Shown: positions 1 to 7,887 of the stretch, piece after piece
How positions within the stretch are numbered: the first letter of the stretch is position 1
How the letters are laid out: the number at the start of each line of letters is the position of its first letter
Assembly: GCF_047238185.1 (NCBI RefSeq)
Contig: NZ_JBDFMI010000001.1
Location: 310,001-374,000, forward strand
DNA: 64,000 bases
Direction: 5' to 3'
Origin: Bacillus_AD sp047238185
GTDB lineage: Bacteria; Bacillota; Bacilli; Bacillales; DSM-1321
The notes under the pieces: model-generated
Told to the model about the DNA's origin: nothing
What the model saw: the letters and a program-made list of their open reading frames with translations, nothing else
Databases searched by the model: none
Program-made: the position numbers and the translations under genes

Positions 1-657
1 TTTTTCAGTTAAATCGCGCCATTGGCCAACCTTCAGGCCATCGAGTCTGATATTCATGATCCGTATGCGCTGAAGTCCCTTAACCTCATAGCCAAGGGCT
101 GAGCACATACGGCGGATTTGTCTATTCAATCCTTGTGTCAATATGATTTTAAAGACATATTTGGACAGTTTTTTTACTTCGCAAGGCAGCGTTTTAGTAT
201 CAAGAATTTCAACACCGCTTGCCATTTGTTTCAGGAAATGAGTGGTTAATGGTTTATCCACCGTCACAATATATTCTTTCTCATGCTTATTTTCGGCACG
301 GAGTATTTCATTGACAATATCGCCGTCATTTGTAAGGAGAATCAGGCCTTCTGAGTCTTTATCTAATCGGCCAATGTGGAAGATACGCAATGGATGATTG
401 ACGAAGTCTACTATATTTCCTTTAATATGCCTTTCGGTCGTGGATGTGATGCCGACAGGTTTATTAAGCGCAATATAGACATTTTGCTGTTCTGTCTTGA
501 TGGGTTTTCCATCCACCCTAACATCATCGCCATCTTCCACCTTGCTGCCGAGCTCAGCAACCATGCCGTTTATCGTCACTCTTTTTTCGGCAATCAGCTT
601 ATCTGCTCCCCGTCTGGATGTAATTCCAGATTCACCGATAAATTTATTAATTCGCAA
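1..657 (-). CDS. rluF: 23S rRNA pseudouridine synthase RluF, 3' end outside window
   Basis: Converts a uridine of 23S rRNA to pseudouridine (RluF acts near position 2604 in the E. coli family). The minus-strand translation opens with an S4-like RNA-binding stretch (RINKFIGESG), followed by the RsuA/RluB/RluF catalytic core with GRLDKDSEGL, whose Asp is the catalytic residue, and the late motif GLNRQIRRMC. NIVDFVNH and HEKEYIVTVDKP match RluF better than RluB or RsuA. The chosen start is TTG at 657, nine bases after the Shine-Dalgarno sequence AAAGGTG. A GTG at 669 would add four residues but overlaps that site. About 219 residues are present; the C-terminus lies beyond base 1. It is divergent from the riboswitch operon. 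Family is sure; RluF rather than a sister is likely. Confidence 0.85.
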   Translation of the reverse strand, partial: MRINKFIGESGITSRRGADKLIAEKRVTINGMVAELGSKVEDGDDVRVDGKPIKTEQQNVYIALNKPVGITSTTERHIKGNIVDFVNHPLRIFHIGRLDKDSEGLILLTNDGDIVNEILRAENKHEKEYIVTVDKPLTTHFLKQMASGVEILDTKTLPCEVKKLSKYVFKIILTQGLNRQIRRMCSALGYEVKGLQRIRIMNIRLDGLKVGQWRDLTEK

Positions 658-786
658 ACGTAAGCACACCTTTGATTTTAGTATTGTGTACTAAAGATAA
701 CGTAAAAAATGTTGAATGTAAAATAAGATGGAGTGCAATAGGGATTAGCAATATTGGGCGGACCCATGCCCTCTCTTTCTAAATTT

Positions 787-821
787 CCAAGCTTCTCTTT
801 TTACCCAAGGGAGAAGCTTGG
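787..821. other. Perfect 11-bp inverted repeat (hairpin)
   Basis: CCAAGCTTCTC at 787-797 pairs perfectly with GAGAAGCTTGG at 811-821 around a 13-base loop. It lies between rluF and the divergent riboswitch promoter. Neither side has a run of T residues, so it does not look like an intrinsic terminator. It may be an operator or a remnant; the function is unknown. The rest of 670-945 holds nothing else I can identify. Confidence 0.45.
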
Positions 822-947
822 ATCAAAACTGATCAAATTTGTATATTTGTAGAAATCATTAATTAAACTCTTATTGTAGACTAATCAATTCTTTGGATGG
901 ATAATTTACTTCTTACTTAAGAATACAATTTGTGTTAACGGTAAAAA

Positions 948-976
948 TTGATAATTAAATGAATATTTGTTATATT
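948..976 (+). promoter_or_regulatory. Sigma-A promoter of the B12-riboswitch operon
   Basis: TTGATA at 948-953 and TATATT at 971-976 are separated by 17 bases. Transcription would start near 983, just ahead of the riboswitch aptamer. This is a vegetative-type promoter, unlike the sporulation (sigma-E) control known for the B. subtilis mmg operon. Confidence 0.65.
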
Positions 977-1000
977 TAACTCGAATTAACAATTTTATAT

Positions 1001-1225
1001 GTGTAGAAGCAGGTGTAGATAGTTTTGTTTATTATCTACCTAAGAGGGAAGTTCGGTTAGAGTCCGACGCTGTCCCGCAACTGTATTTGAGAGTAATTCG
1101 AAAAAACCACTGTCTTCAGCTATATGAAGATGGGAAGGATCGAAGAACGATGACCAAAAGCCAGGAGACCTGCCTGCTTCAGCATACATCAATACCTACG
1201 AGGATAGGGGGTGTTAAGTGCGAGC
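1001..1225 (+). ncRNA. Cobalamin (B12) riboswitch
   Basis: The segment carries the conserved blocks of the cobalamin riboswitch in order: GGGAA near 1046, a GGT..AGTCC..CGCTG core, CCCGCAACTGTA at about 1073-1085, CCACTG, GGGAAGG, and the B12 box AAGCCAGGAGACCTGCC at about 1158-1174. P1 can close with GAAGC (1006-1010) against GCTTC (1176-1180). A second helix forms around 1011-1042. An intrinsic terminator follows at 1288, so the switch most likely turns expression off when adenosylcobalamin or a related B12 form binds. Downstream lie B12-independent propionyl-CoA disposal and valine catabolism. The RNA class is certain on sequence; the ligand form and sign of control are inferred. Confidence 0.95.
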
Positions 1226-1287
1226 AATGAAGGCATGTTTTTTTTTAGGAATAACACATGCTTATTTAGGTATCTGTTCGATTTCTT

Positions 1288-1316
1288 AACAACTTCTAAT
1301 GGGAAGTTGTTTTTTT
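1288..1316 (+). terminator. Riboswitch expression-platform terminator
   Basis: AACAACTTC (1288-1296) pairs with GAAGTTGTT (1303-1311), followed by a T run to 1316. It lies between the aptamer and the first start codon. Upstream, GTGTTA (1211-1216) can pair with TAACAC (1252-1257), and GCATGT (1233-1238) with ACATGC (1256-1261). These are alternative pairings that could take part in the switch. Confidence 0.85.
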
Positions 1317-1355
1317 ATTTTTCTTGATAGTACAAACAATTACGAGGTGGACACT

Positions 1356-1580
1356 ATGTTTGGAACAGTTCAGTACTTTACCGATTGCTTTAAAACTTGT
1401 ATTATGAACAATTTCATTATTGAAAGACCATTCACATTACATTCTTATTATGAACATCAGCTGAATGAGATTATGGGAAGGTCAGAAATAAACAATGAAA
1501 AAGACATTTTTTCAAGTAATCTTGAAAAGGCTTACAAAAATATAAGAGAAGAGTTATTTGGAGATAGGAGGATGGAATAA
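1356..1580 (+). CDS. Small hypothetical protein, first gene of the B12-riboswitch operon
   Basis: A 74-residue product starting at ATG 1356 after the good ribosome binding site GAGGTGG. The stop TAA directly abuts the ATG of the next gene, and the end of this ORF contains the AGGAGG that serves mmgD, which suggests translational coupling. I do not recognise the protein. It has no signal peptide or membrane span; residues are mixed, with a Cys pair near residues 11-15 and a charged C-terminal half. It could be a small regulatory or accessory protein, or simply a leader peptide for the operon. The coding call rests on the ribosome binding site and tight packing only. Confidence 0.55.
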   Translation: MFGTVQYFTDCFKTCIMNNFIIERPFTLHSYYEHQLNEIMGRSEINNEKDIFSSNLEKAYKNIREELFGDRRME

Positions 1581-2696
1581 ATGGAAACTAAGGATACATT
1601 TTTTCCTGGATTAGATGGTGTAGTTGCAGTTGAAACAAAAATTTCATTATTAGATACGAAAAATAGTGAAATTGTTATTCAAGGCTATGACCTTATTAAG
1701 TTATCCCAAACAAAAGAGTATTTAGATATCGTCTATTTATTGCTTGAAAAAAGCTTACCTAATTCCTCCGAAAAAGAAGCACTGGCAAAGAGTTTAAAAA
1801 ACGAATATGAAATACCCGTGGAACTCTCAGAAATATTTAATCATCTTCCCACTCATACTCATCCTATGGACGGGCTTAGAACCGGCATCTCAGCACTCTC
1901 AGGATTTGACATTCACCTTGATGACCGTTCATTAACCGTAAATAAAGACCGTGCTTACCAACTGCTTGGTAAAGTACCGAACATTGTAGCGAACAGCTAT
2001 CGGATCATTAACAAGATGGAATTGATTCACCCCACCGAAAGCCTTTCATATACTGCAAATTTTTTTAATATGATTACAGGCCGCATACCTACTCCATTAG
2101 AAGAAAAAATATTTGATCGTTCCCTAGTTCTATACAGTGAACATGAAATGCCAAACTCCACGTTTACAGCGAGAGTTATCGCTTCCACTCAATCTGACTT
2201 ATATGGTGCATTAACTGGTGCAGTTGCTTCCTTAAAAGGATTCCTTCACGGAGGAGCCAATGAGGCCGTTATGTATATGCTAAATGAAGCCGGTACCGCT
2301 AAAAGGTTCGAAGAGTTGCTAACTACAAAACTGTTTAAAAAAGAAAAAATCATGGGATTTGGTCATCGTGTTTATATGAAGAAAATTGATCCTAGGGCAG
2401 TAATGATGAAGGAAGCGCTAAAAGAGCTTTGTGATGTAAAAGGCGACTATACATTATATGAGATGTGTGAAACTGGTGAAAGAGTAATGGAGAGAGAGAA
2501 AGGAATTTATCCGAACCTTGATTATTATGCAGCCCCAGTTTATTGGATGTTAGGCATACCAATTCCACTTTATACACCAATCTTCTTTAGTGCAAGAACG
2601 GTTGGTCTTTGCGCTCATGTAATCGAACAACATGCTAATAATCGAATATTTCGTCCACGAGTACATTATATAGGTGAGCGTCGCGTTCTTCATTAA
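1581..2696 (+). CDS. mmgD: 2-methylcitrate synthase / citrate synthase MmgD
   Basis: Condenses propionyl-CoA with oxaloacetate to 2-methylcitrate, the entry step of the methylcitrate cycle, in the cytoplasm. The 371-residue length is normal for the family. Catalytic regions of the citrate synthase fold are visible: LHGGANEAV near residue 220, GFGHRVYMKK near 260, and the Asp in YPNLDYYAAPVYW near 313. Stretches such as RSLVLYSEHEMPNSTF and IPIPLYTPIFFSARTVGLCA closely resemble B. subtilis MmgD. Start ATG 1581 follows AGGAGG by about eight bases. The next gene, mmgE, lies 92 bases downstream. B. subtilis MmgD also makes citrate, so some citrate synthase activity is possible. Confidence 0.93.
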   Translation: METKDTFFPGLDGVVAVETKISLLDTKNSEIVIQGYDLIKLSQTKEYLDIVYLLLEKSLPNSSEKEALAKSLKNEYEIPVELSEIFNHLPTHTHPMDGLRTGISALSGFDIHLDDRSLTVNKDRAYQLLGKVPNIVANSYRIINKMELIHPTESLSYTANFFNMITGRIPTPLEEKIFDRSLVLYSEHEMPNSTFTARVIASTQSDLYGALTGAVASLKGFLHGGANEAVMYMLNEAGTAKRFEELLTTKLFKKEKIMGFGHRVYMKKIDPRAVMMKEALKELCDVKGDYTLYEMCETGERVMEREKGIYPNLDYYAAPVYWMLGIPIPLYTPIFFSARTVGLCAHVIEQHANNRIFRPRVHYIGERRVLH

Positions 2697-2788
2697 AAGA
2701 AGGCGTGAACACAATTGTTGCCCATTAAATAAAAGTGGCGAATATCTATTTTTTTATATTCAGCTCCTAACAGAAAAGGAAGGGTCTC

Positions 2789-4222
2789 ATGCTAAAAACA
2801 AATAATATTACCAAAACAGATACTTTATTGGAAGAAATCGCTGATTATGTATTGTATAAAGATATCACAAGTACAGAAGCATATCGCACGGCGCACTATG
2901 TATTGCTCGATACGTTAGGGTGTGGAATTCTCGCTTTAAATTATCCAGAATGTACGAAGCTGTTAGGGCCTTTCGTTCCTGGCACTATCGTCCCTAATGG
3001 AACCCGTGTTCCTGGTACTCCATATGTACTTGATCCTGTAAAAGGAGCCTTTAATATTGGATGCATGATTCGTTGGCTCGATTATAATGATACTTGGCTT
3101 GCGGCGGAATGGGGCCATCCATCAGATAACCTTGGAGGTATTCTTGCAGTCGCGGATTACTTAAGTCAAGTACGCCTTGCTGAAGGAAAAGAATCACTTC
3201 TTATTCGAGATGTTCTTGAAATGATGATTAAGGCACATGAAATCCAAGGCATTCTTGCTCTAGAAAACAGCTTGAATCGTGTAGGACTCGATCATGTTCT
3301 ATTTGTAAAAGTCGCAACTACTGCAGTAGTCACGAAACTACTTGGAGGATCAAGACAAGAGATTATTAATGCACTTTCTAATGCCTGGATCGATAACTCT
3401 AGTTTAAGAACATACAGACACGCACCTAATACTGGATCACGTAAATCCTGGGCTGCTGGTGATGCCACAAGTAGGGGAGTTCACCTAGCATTATTGGCAT
3501 TAAAAGGTGAAATGGGCTATCCAAATAGTCTTTCAGCACCTGTTTGGGGATTTCAAGATGCCCTCTTTAATAAAAAAGAATTAGTCCTTGGCCGTCCGCT
3601 CGATTCTTATGTGATGGAAAACGTTTTGTTCAAAGTGTCGTATCCAGCAGAATTCCATGCCCAAACAGCAGCAGAGTGTGCTGTTAAACTTCATCCTCAA
3701 ATAGTGGACCGTCTTAATGAAATTGAGGAAATTATGATTATGACGCATGAGTCAGCTATCCGTATCATTGATAAAACAGGCCCCCTCTCTAACCCAGCAG
3801 ACCGCGATCATTGCTTGCAGTATATAACAGCAATCGGGTTGCTTAACGGTGACATTAAAGCGGAAGACTACGAGGATAATAGTGCTCTAGACCCTAGAAT
3901 TGATGCCTTGCGTGAAAAAATGAGTGTAGTAGAAAACAAACAGTATAGTCAAGATTACCTCGATTCGAGCAAGCGCTCAATCGCCAACAGTGTGCAAATT
4001 CGTTTCTTAGATGGAACTGTTACCGAAAAGATAGAAGTAGAATATCCATTAGGTCATCGGTTCCGCAGAGAGGAATCCATTCCAAAAATCAAAGAAAAAT
4101 TTATGAACAATATAAAAACCCATTTTTCAATCAAACAACAGCGATTAATTGAAGAGACTTGCTATGACCAAAAAAGATTAGAAAATTTGAGTGTTATTGA
4201 ATTCATTAATTTGTTCATCTAA
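2789..4222 (+). CDS. mmgE: 2-methylcitrate dehydratase (MmgE/PrpD family)
   Basis: Dehydrates 2-methylcitrate to 2-methyl-cis-aconitate in the methylcitrate cycle. The 477-residue protein matches the MmgE/PrpD family throughout, with family segments such as RWLDYNDTWLAAEWGHPSDN, NSLNRVGLDHVL, GSRKSWAAGDATSRGVHLAL and SYPAEFHAQTAAE. Start ATG 2789 follows AAAGGAAGGG. PrpD is cofactor-independent; hydration of the product back to methylisocitrate would need an aconitase encoded elsewhere. It sits between the synthase and the lyase, as in the B. subtilis mmg operon. No frameshift or missing block is seen. Confidence 0.94.
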   Translation: MLKTNNITKTDTLLEEIADYVLYKDITSTEAYRTAHYVLLDTLGCGILALNYPECTKLLGPFVPGTIVPNGTRVPGTPYVLDPVKGAFNIGCMIRWLDYNDTWLAAEWGHPSDNLGGILAVADYLSQVRLAEGKESLLIRDVLEMMIKAHEIQGILALENSLNRVGLDHVLFVKVATTAVVTKLLGGSRQEIINALSNAWIDNSSLRTYRHAPNTGSRKSWAAGDATSRGVHLALLALKGEMGYPNSLSAPVWGFQDALFNKKELVLGRPLDSYVMENVLFKVSYPAEFHAQTAAECAVKLHPQIVDRLNEIEEIMIMTHESAIRIIDKTGPLSNPADRDHCLQYITAIGLLNGDIKAEDYEDNSALDPRIDALREKMSVVENKQYSQDYLDSSKRSIANSVQIRFLDGTVTEKIEVEYPLGHRFRREESIPKIKEKFMNNIKTHFSIKQQRLIEETCYDQKRLENLSVIEFINLFI

Positions 4223-4241
4223 TAAAAGGAGATGGTCCTAA

Positions 4242-5156
4242 ATGGCATGGATTGTAGATCAACCATTGACACAACAGGAACTAGCTAATCAATTTCAAAA
4301 TCTTATGTCTAAAAAAACCATTTTGCAAATACCTGGTACTCACGATGCAATGGCCGCCTTGGTTGCCCAGCAAATAGGTTTTGCGGCTCTTTATTTATCA
4401 GGGGCAGCTTATACAGCTAGCAGAGGACTCCCTGATCTTGGTATTATTACTTCCACTGAAGTGGCAAATCATGCAAAAGACCTTGTGCGTGCCACTAATT
4501 TACCGGTTTTAGTAGATATTGATACAGGTTTTGGTGGGTATTTGAATGTTGCCCGAACAGCTAGAGAAATGGTGGAATCACTAGTAGCGGCCGTTCAATT
4601 GGAGGATCAACGGCTCCCTAAAAAGTGTGGTCATCTAAATGGTAAACAGGTTATCTCCACAGAAGAGATGGTACAAAAGATTAAAGTAATTAAAGAAGTA
4701 GCTCCCTCCTTACTTGTTGTAGCTAGAACAGATGCGCGCAGCATTGAAGGATTGGATGGAGCAATCGACAGGGCAGCTGCATATGTAGAAGCGGGAGCAG
4801 ATGCAATCTTCCCAGAGGCCCTTGAATCTAAAGAAGAATTCCGATTGTTTAAGAATCAAATTAAAGTACCGCTTCTCGCCAACATGACCGAGTTTGGAAA
4901 AACTCCTTATTACACAGCAGAAGAATTTCAAGAAATGGGCTATCAGATGGTCATATATCCAGTGACATCTTTACGAGCGGCAGCAAAAGCCTATGAAAGA
5001 ATGTTTCAGTTAATTAAAAAAGAAGGCACTCAAAGAGACGGAATCAAGGATATGCAAACGCGAAGTGAATTATATGACACTATATCCTATTACAATTTTG
5101 AAAATTTGGATAAAGAAATGGCAAAAACAGTCCTTAAAGAAGAACATAAATCCTAA
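4242..5156 (+). CDS. prpB: 2-methylisocitrate lyase (PrpB/MmgF)
   Basis: Cleaves 2-methylisocitrate to pyruvate and succinate, the last step of the methylcitrate cycle. The 304 residues are typical. Visible are the isocitrate lyase/PEP mutase superfamily segment VDIDTGFGG (metal-binding Asp region), the active-site loop LPKKCGHLNGK with its catalytic Cys near residue 127, and VARTDAR. Start ATG 4242 follows AAAGGAG and lies 19 bases after mmgE. An intrinsic terminator 8 bases downstream separates this three-gene block from the valine genes, so the two halves of the operon may be expressed at different levels. Confidence 0.94.
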   Translation: MAWIVDQPLTQQELANQFQNLMSKKTILQIPGTHDAMAALVAQQIGFAALYLSGAAYTASRGLPDLGIITSTEVANHAKDLVRATNLPVLVDIDTGFGGYLNVARTAREMVESLVAAVQLEDQRLPKKCGHLNGKQVISTEEMVQKIKVIKEVAPSLLVVARTDARSIEGLDGAIDRAAAYVEAGADAIFPEALESKEEFRLFKNQIKVPLLANMTEFGKTPYYTAEEFQEMGYQMVIYPVTSLRAAAKAYERMFQLIKKEGTQRDGIKDMQTRSELYDTISYYNFENLDKEMAKTVLKEEHKS

Positions 5157-5162
5157 ACATCT

Positions 5163-5209
5163 AAAAAAGGCGATGATACGTAAAAAAACGTAAAGATCAT
5201 CGTCTTTTT
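5163..5209 (+). terminator. Intra-operon terminator/attenuator after prpB
   Basis: A long hairpin pairs AAAAAGGCGATGAT (5164-5177) with ATCATCGTCTTTTT (5196-5209), with an inner ACGT/ACGT helix at 5178-5181 and 5188-5191. The 3' arm ends in five T residues. It lies inside the run of co-directional catabolic genes, so it either ends the methylcitrate unit or partly reduces read-through into the valine genes. I see no strong promoter in the 39 bases before the next start codon. Confidence 0.8.
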
Positions 5210-5248
5210 CAAATTTAATTGTAAAGAGTGAAAGTGAGGAATAATTTG

Positions 5249-6967
5249 ATGGCCGAAGCGGAATTGCAATGGTATGAACCCTTTATTTCTCATCCAGAAT
5301 CAATAGAGCATATGTTTATTCCAGAAGATTTTAGTGAAGAAGAGCAGCTCATTTCAAAAACCACAGATTTATTTGTTAAAAACGAAGTAATCCCTCTTCT
5401 TGAATTAACTGAAAAGTATGATTACAAAACCATAAGAGACTTGTTTAAAGCATCTGGAGAGCTAGGATTACTCGGTATCGAAGTTCCAGAAAAATATGGA
5501 GGTCTCTCTCTCAATAAAAAACTTTCTGGACTAGTGGCCGAAAAGATGGGCTCTGGGGGATCGTTTAGTGTCTCATTTAATATCCATGCGGGTGTAGGGA
5601 CATTACCATATGTTTATTACGGAACTGAAGAACAAAAGAAAAAATATCTACCTAAACTCATATCTGGAGAATGGATTGGTGCGTATGCCTTAACGGAACC
5701 AAACGCAGGATCAGATGCATTAAACGCTAAAACTACTGCTGTTTTGAATAAAGAGAGAACAGCCTGGATCTTAAATGGTGAAAAACAGTGGATTACAAAT
5801 GCAAAAATAGCTGATGTATATGTTGTCTTTGCTAAAACGACTGAAGGTATGACTTCATTTATCGTAGAGCGTTCTTTTGATGGAGTTTCGGTTGGCCCTG
5901 AAGAAAAGAAGATGGGCATTAGAGGATCATCAACAGCAACTTTAATCATGGAAGAGGTTAGTATACCAATAGAGAATGTACTTGGTACAGTGGGGAAAGG
6001 GCATCACGTGGCATTAAACATTTTAAATATGGCCCGTTTAAAACTAGCATTCTCAAACATCGGTATGTCAAAACAAGCATTAGCGCTTTCTATAACCTAC
6101 GCTAAAAAACGTACACAGTTTGAGAAACCAATCATCTATTTTTCGATGATTCAAGAAAAGATTGCTAACATGGCCATTTCCATCTATGGAGCTGAAAGTT
6201 CTGCTTATAGAACTGCTGGACGGCTAGACAAACTTTTTACATCTGATCATTCATTAGAAGAAAAATTAAAGCAACTTGCTAACTATGCATCTGAATGTGC
6301 AATCAATAAAATTAATTGCTCTGAAGTCCTCGGTCGAATTGTAGATGAGGCTGTACAAATCCATGGTGGATACGGTTATATGCAGGAGTATGAGATAGAG
6401 CGATTATATCGAGATGCGAGAATTAGCCGGATTTTCGAAGGTACAAACGAAATTAATAGACTAACTATTCATAAAATTATAGTTAATAATGTGAACCAAA
6501 CTAAAGAATTATCGCCCGAGCCTGTATTCAATAATCCAGGCAACCGAAATCAGCAATTTATTCAGCTCTCTTATTGGCTGTTCTATAAATCTTTAGCAGC
6601 TTTGAAACGTTCACAGATTTTAGACGATCAAGATCAAGATCAAGAGTATGCACGATTACTTGCTGATATGCAGATAGAAATTTATCAAATGGAATCAGTA
6701 GTTGTACGAACAAAAAAGGTCATACAAAAAAGGCAAAAAGAAAGAGAATTGAAAGAAAAGATGGCACATGTCCTTTGTGAAGAAGGCTTTCGCAAAGTAG
6801 AAGCTATGGCCCTGACCGTCTTAGCAAGTATCGAAACGGATGAAAAAGAAAGAAAACAGCTAATAGATGAAATTCATAGTCTCCCTATCCCTATTTTCAG
6901 TAACTTGTTCTATAAAAAGCGTGAAATTGCAGCAAGAATAGCTGAACATGAAAAATATATCATGTAA
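5249..6967 (+). CDS. Acyl-CoA dehydrogenase, probably isobutyryl-CoA dehydrogenase
   Basis: An FAD-dependent acyl-CoA dehydrogenase of 572 residues. Family marks include GSFSVSFNIHAGVGTLPY, the FAD-binding segment AYALTEPNAGSDA, MGIRGSSTATL, IHGGYGYMQEYEIERLYRD and FEGTNEINR, where the Glu near residue 396 is the expected catalytic base. A C-terminal extension of about 170 residues makes it a long-form enzyme, like FadE/YusJ rather than the 380-residue short forms. ATG 5249 is chosen because GTGAGGA precedes it at good spacing; a GTG at 5228 is in frame but less likely. The surrounding valine genes suggest isobutyryl-CoA to methacrylyl-CoA as the reaction. The substrate is inferred from context only. 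Confidence 0.85.
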   Translation: MAEAELQWYEPFISHPESIEHMFIPEDFSEEEQLISKTTDLFVKNEVIPLLELTEKYDYKTIRDLFKASGELGLLGIEVPEKYGGLSLNKKLSGLVAEKMGSGGSFSVSFNIHAGVGTLPYVYYGTEEQKKKYLPKLISGEWIGAYALTEPNAGSDALNAKTTAVLNKERTAWILNGEKQWITNAKIADVYVVFAKTTEGMTSFIVERSFDGVSVGPEEKKMGIRGSSTATLIMEEVSIPIENVLGTVGKGHHVALNILNMARLKLAFSNIGMSKQALALSITYAKKRTQFEKPIIYFSMIQEKIANMAISIYGAESSAYRTAGRLDKLFTSDHSLEEKLKQLANYASECAINKINCSEVLGRIVDEAVQIHGGYGYMQEYEIERLYRDARISRIFEGTNEINRLTIHKIIVNNVNQTKELSPEPVFNNPGNRNQQFIQLSYWLFYKSLAALKRSQILDDQDQDQEYARLLADMQIEIYQMESVVVRTKKVIQKRQKERELKEKMAHVLCEEGFRKVEAMALTVLASIETDEKERKQLIDEIHSLPIPIFSNLFYKKREIAARIAEHEKYIM

Positions 6968-6982
6968 AAGGAGAGAAATCTT

Positions 6983-7870
6983 ATGAATACAATTGGATTT
7001 ATTGGTTTAGGCAATATGGGCCTTCCTATGTCGCAAAATTTACTTCTGTCAGCCTTTACTGTATACGGATTAGATTTGAACAAGGAAGCTGAAATGACCT
7101 TTCATCAAGCAGGTGGAACAATAGGTTTATCGGTTCAAAAAATGGTAGAACTATGTGATGTTATCCTTACTAGTCTTCCTTCATCGCATGCAGTAAAAGA
7201 GGTATTTTTAGGAGAAAATGGTATCATCCATTTGAGTAAACCCGGTATTCTACTTATAGATACAAGTACGGTTTCCCCCGAGCTGAATCTTGAGATTGAA
7301 AAAGAAGCAAATAAAAATGGAATCGATTTTCTTGCAGCTCCTGTCAGTGGCGGAGTAATAGGTGCGATTAACCGGACACTTACTATTATGGTAGGTGGAA
7401 AGAAAGCTGTATATGAAAAGGCAACTCCTATTTTTAAAGCACTGGGCCAAAATATCTTTCATGTAAATGAACACATTGCTAGCGGTACAAATACAAAATT
7501 GATCAACAATCTTTTAATTGGGTTTTATACCGCAGGTGTAAGTGAAGCTTTACATCTAGCAAGGAATAGCCATCTAGATCTTGACAAATTATTCGAGATG
7601 TTAAACGTTAGTTATGGTCAGAGCCGTATTTATGAACGCAACTATAAAAGTTTCATAGCAGATGACAATTATGAGCCTGGCTTTTCTCTAAAATTGCTGA
7701 GAAAAGATCTTGGATTTGCTATGGATCTGGCTAAAAAGAATAATGTGGAGCTGCCAGTAAGCAAAATTCTCTACAATTTATATAAAGAAGCTGAAGAGAA
7801 GGGATACGGAGATCAAGACATGGCTGTCTTATATAAAAATATTAGTGAGCAAAAGAAAACACTTCTATAA
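6983..7870 (+). CDS. mmsB: 3-hydroxyisobutyrate dehydrogenase
   Basis: Oxidises 3-hydroxyisobutyrate to methylmalonate semialdehyde with NAD in valine breakdown. The 295-residue length is usual. Visible are the N-terminal Rossmann motif GFIGLGNMGLPM, the DTSTVSPE segment, the substrate-binding loop APVSGGVIGA and the catalytic Lys region GTNTKLINN near residue 170. Start ATG 6983 lies 15 bases after the acyl-CoA dehydrogenase stop, preceded by AAAGGAGAG, so the two are cotranscribed. It precedes mmsA, the next enzyme in the pathway. Related beta-hydroxyacid dehydrogenases (e.g. tartronate semialdehyde reductase) share the fold, but context favours MmsB. Confidence 0.9.
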   Translation: MNTIGFIGLGNMGLPMSQNLLLSAFTVYGLDLNKEAEMTFHQAGGTIGLSVQKMVELCDVILTSLPSSHAVKEVFLGENGIIHLSKPGILLIDTSTVSPELNLEIEKEANKNGIDFLAAPVSGGVIGAINRTLTIMVGGKKAVYEKATPIFKALGQNIFHVNEHIASGTNTKLINNLLIGFYTAGVSEALHLARNSHLDLDKLFEMLNVSYGQSRIYERNYKSFIADDNYEPGFSLKLLRKDLGFAMDLAKKNNVELPVSKILYNLYKEAEEKGYGDQDMAVLYKNISEQKKTLL

Positions 7871-7887
7871 GAAAGGGGAGGAGACAA

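Noticed and set aside
787..821. Hairpin as a terminator of rluF or of an unseen gene
   Set aside because: No T run on either strand; rluF is transcribed away from it, so it lies upstream of that gene.
967..1230. An 87-codon open frame across the riboswitch
   Set aside because: It coincides with the conserved aptamer blocks and has no ribosome binding site.
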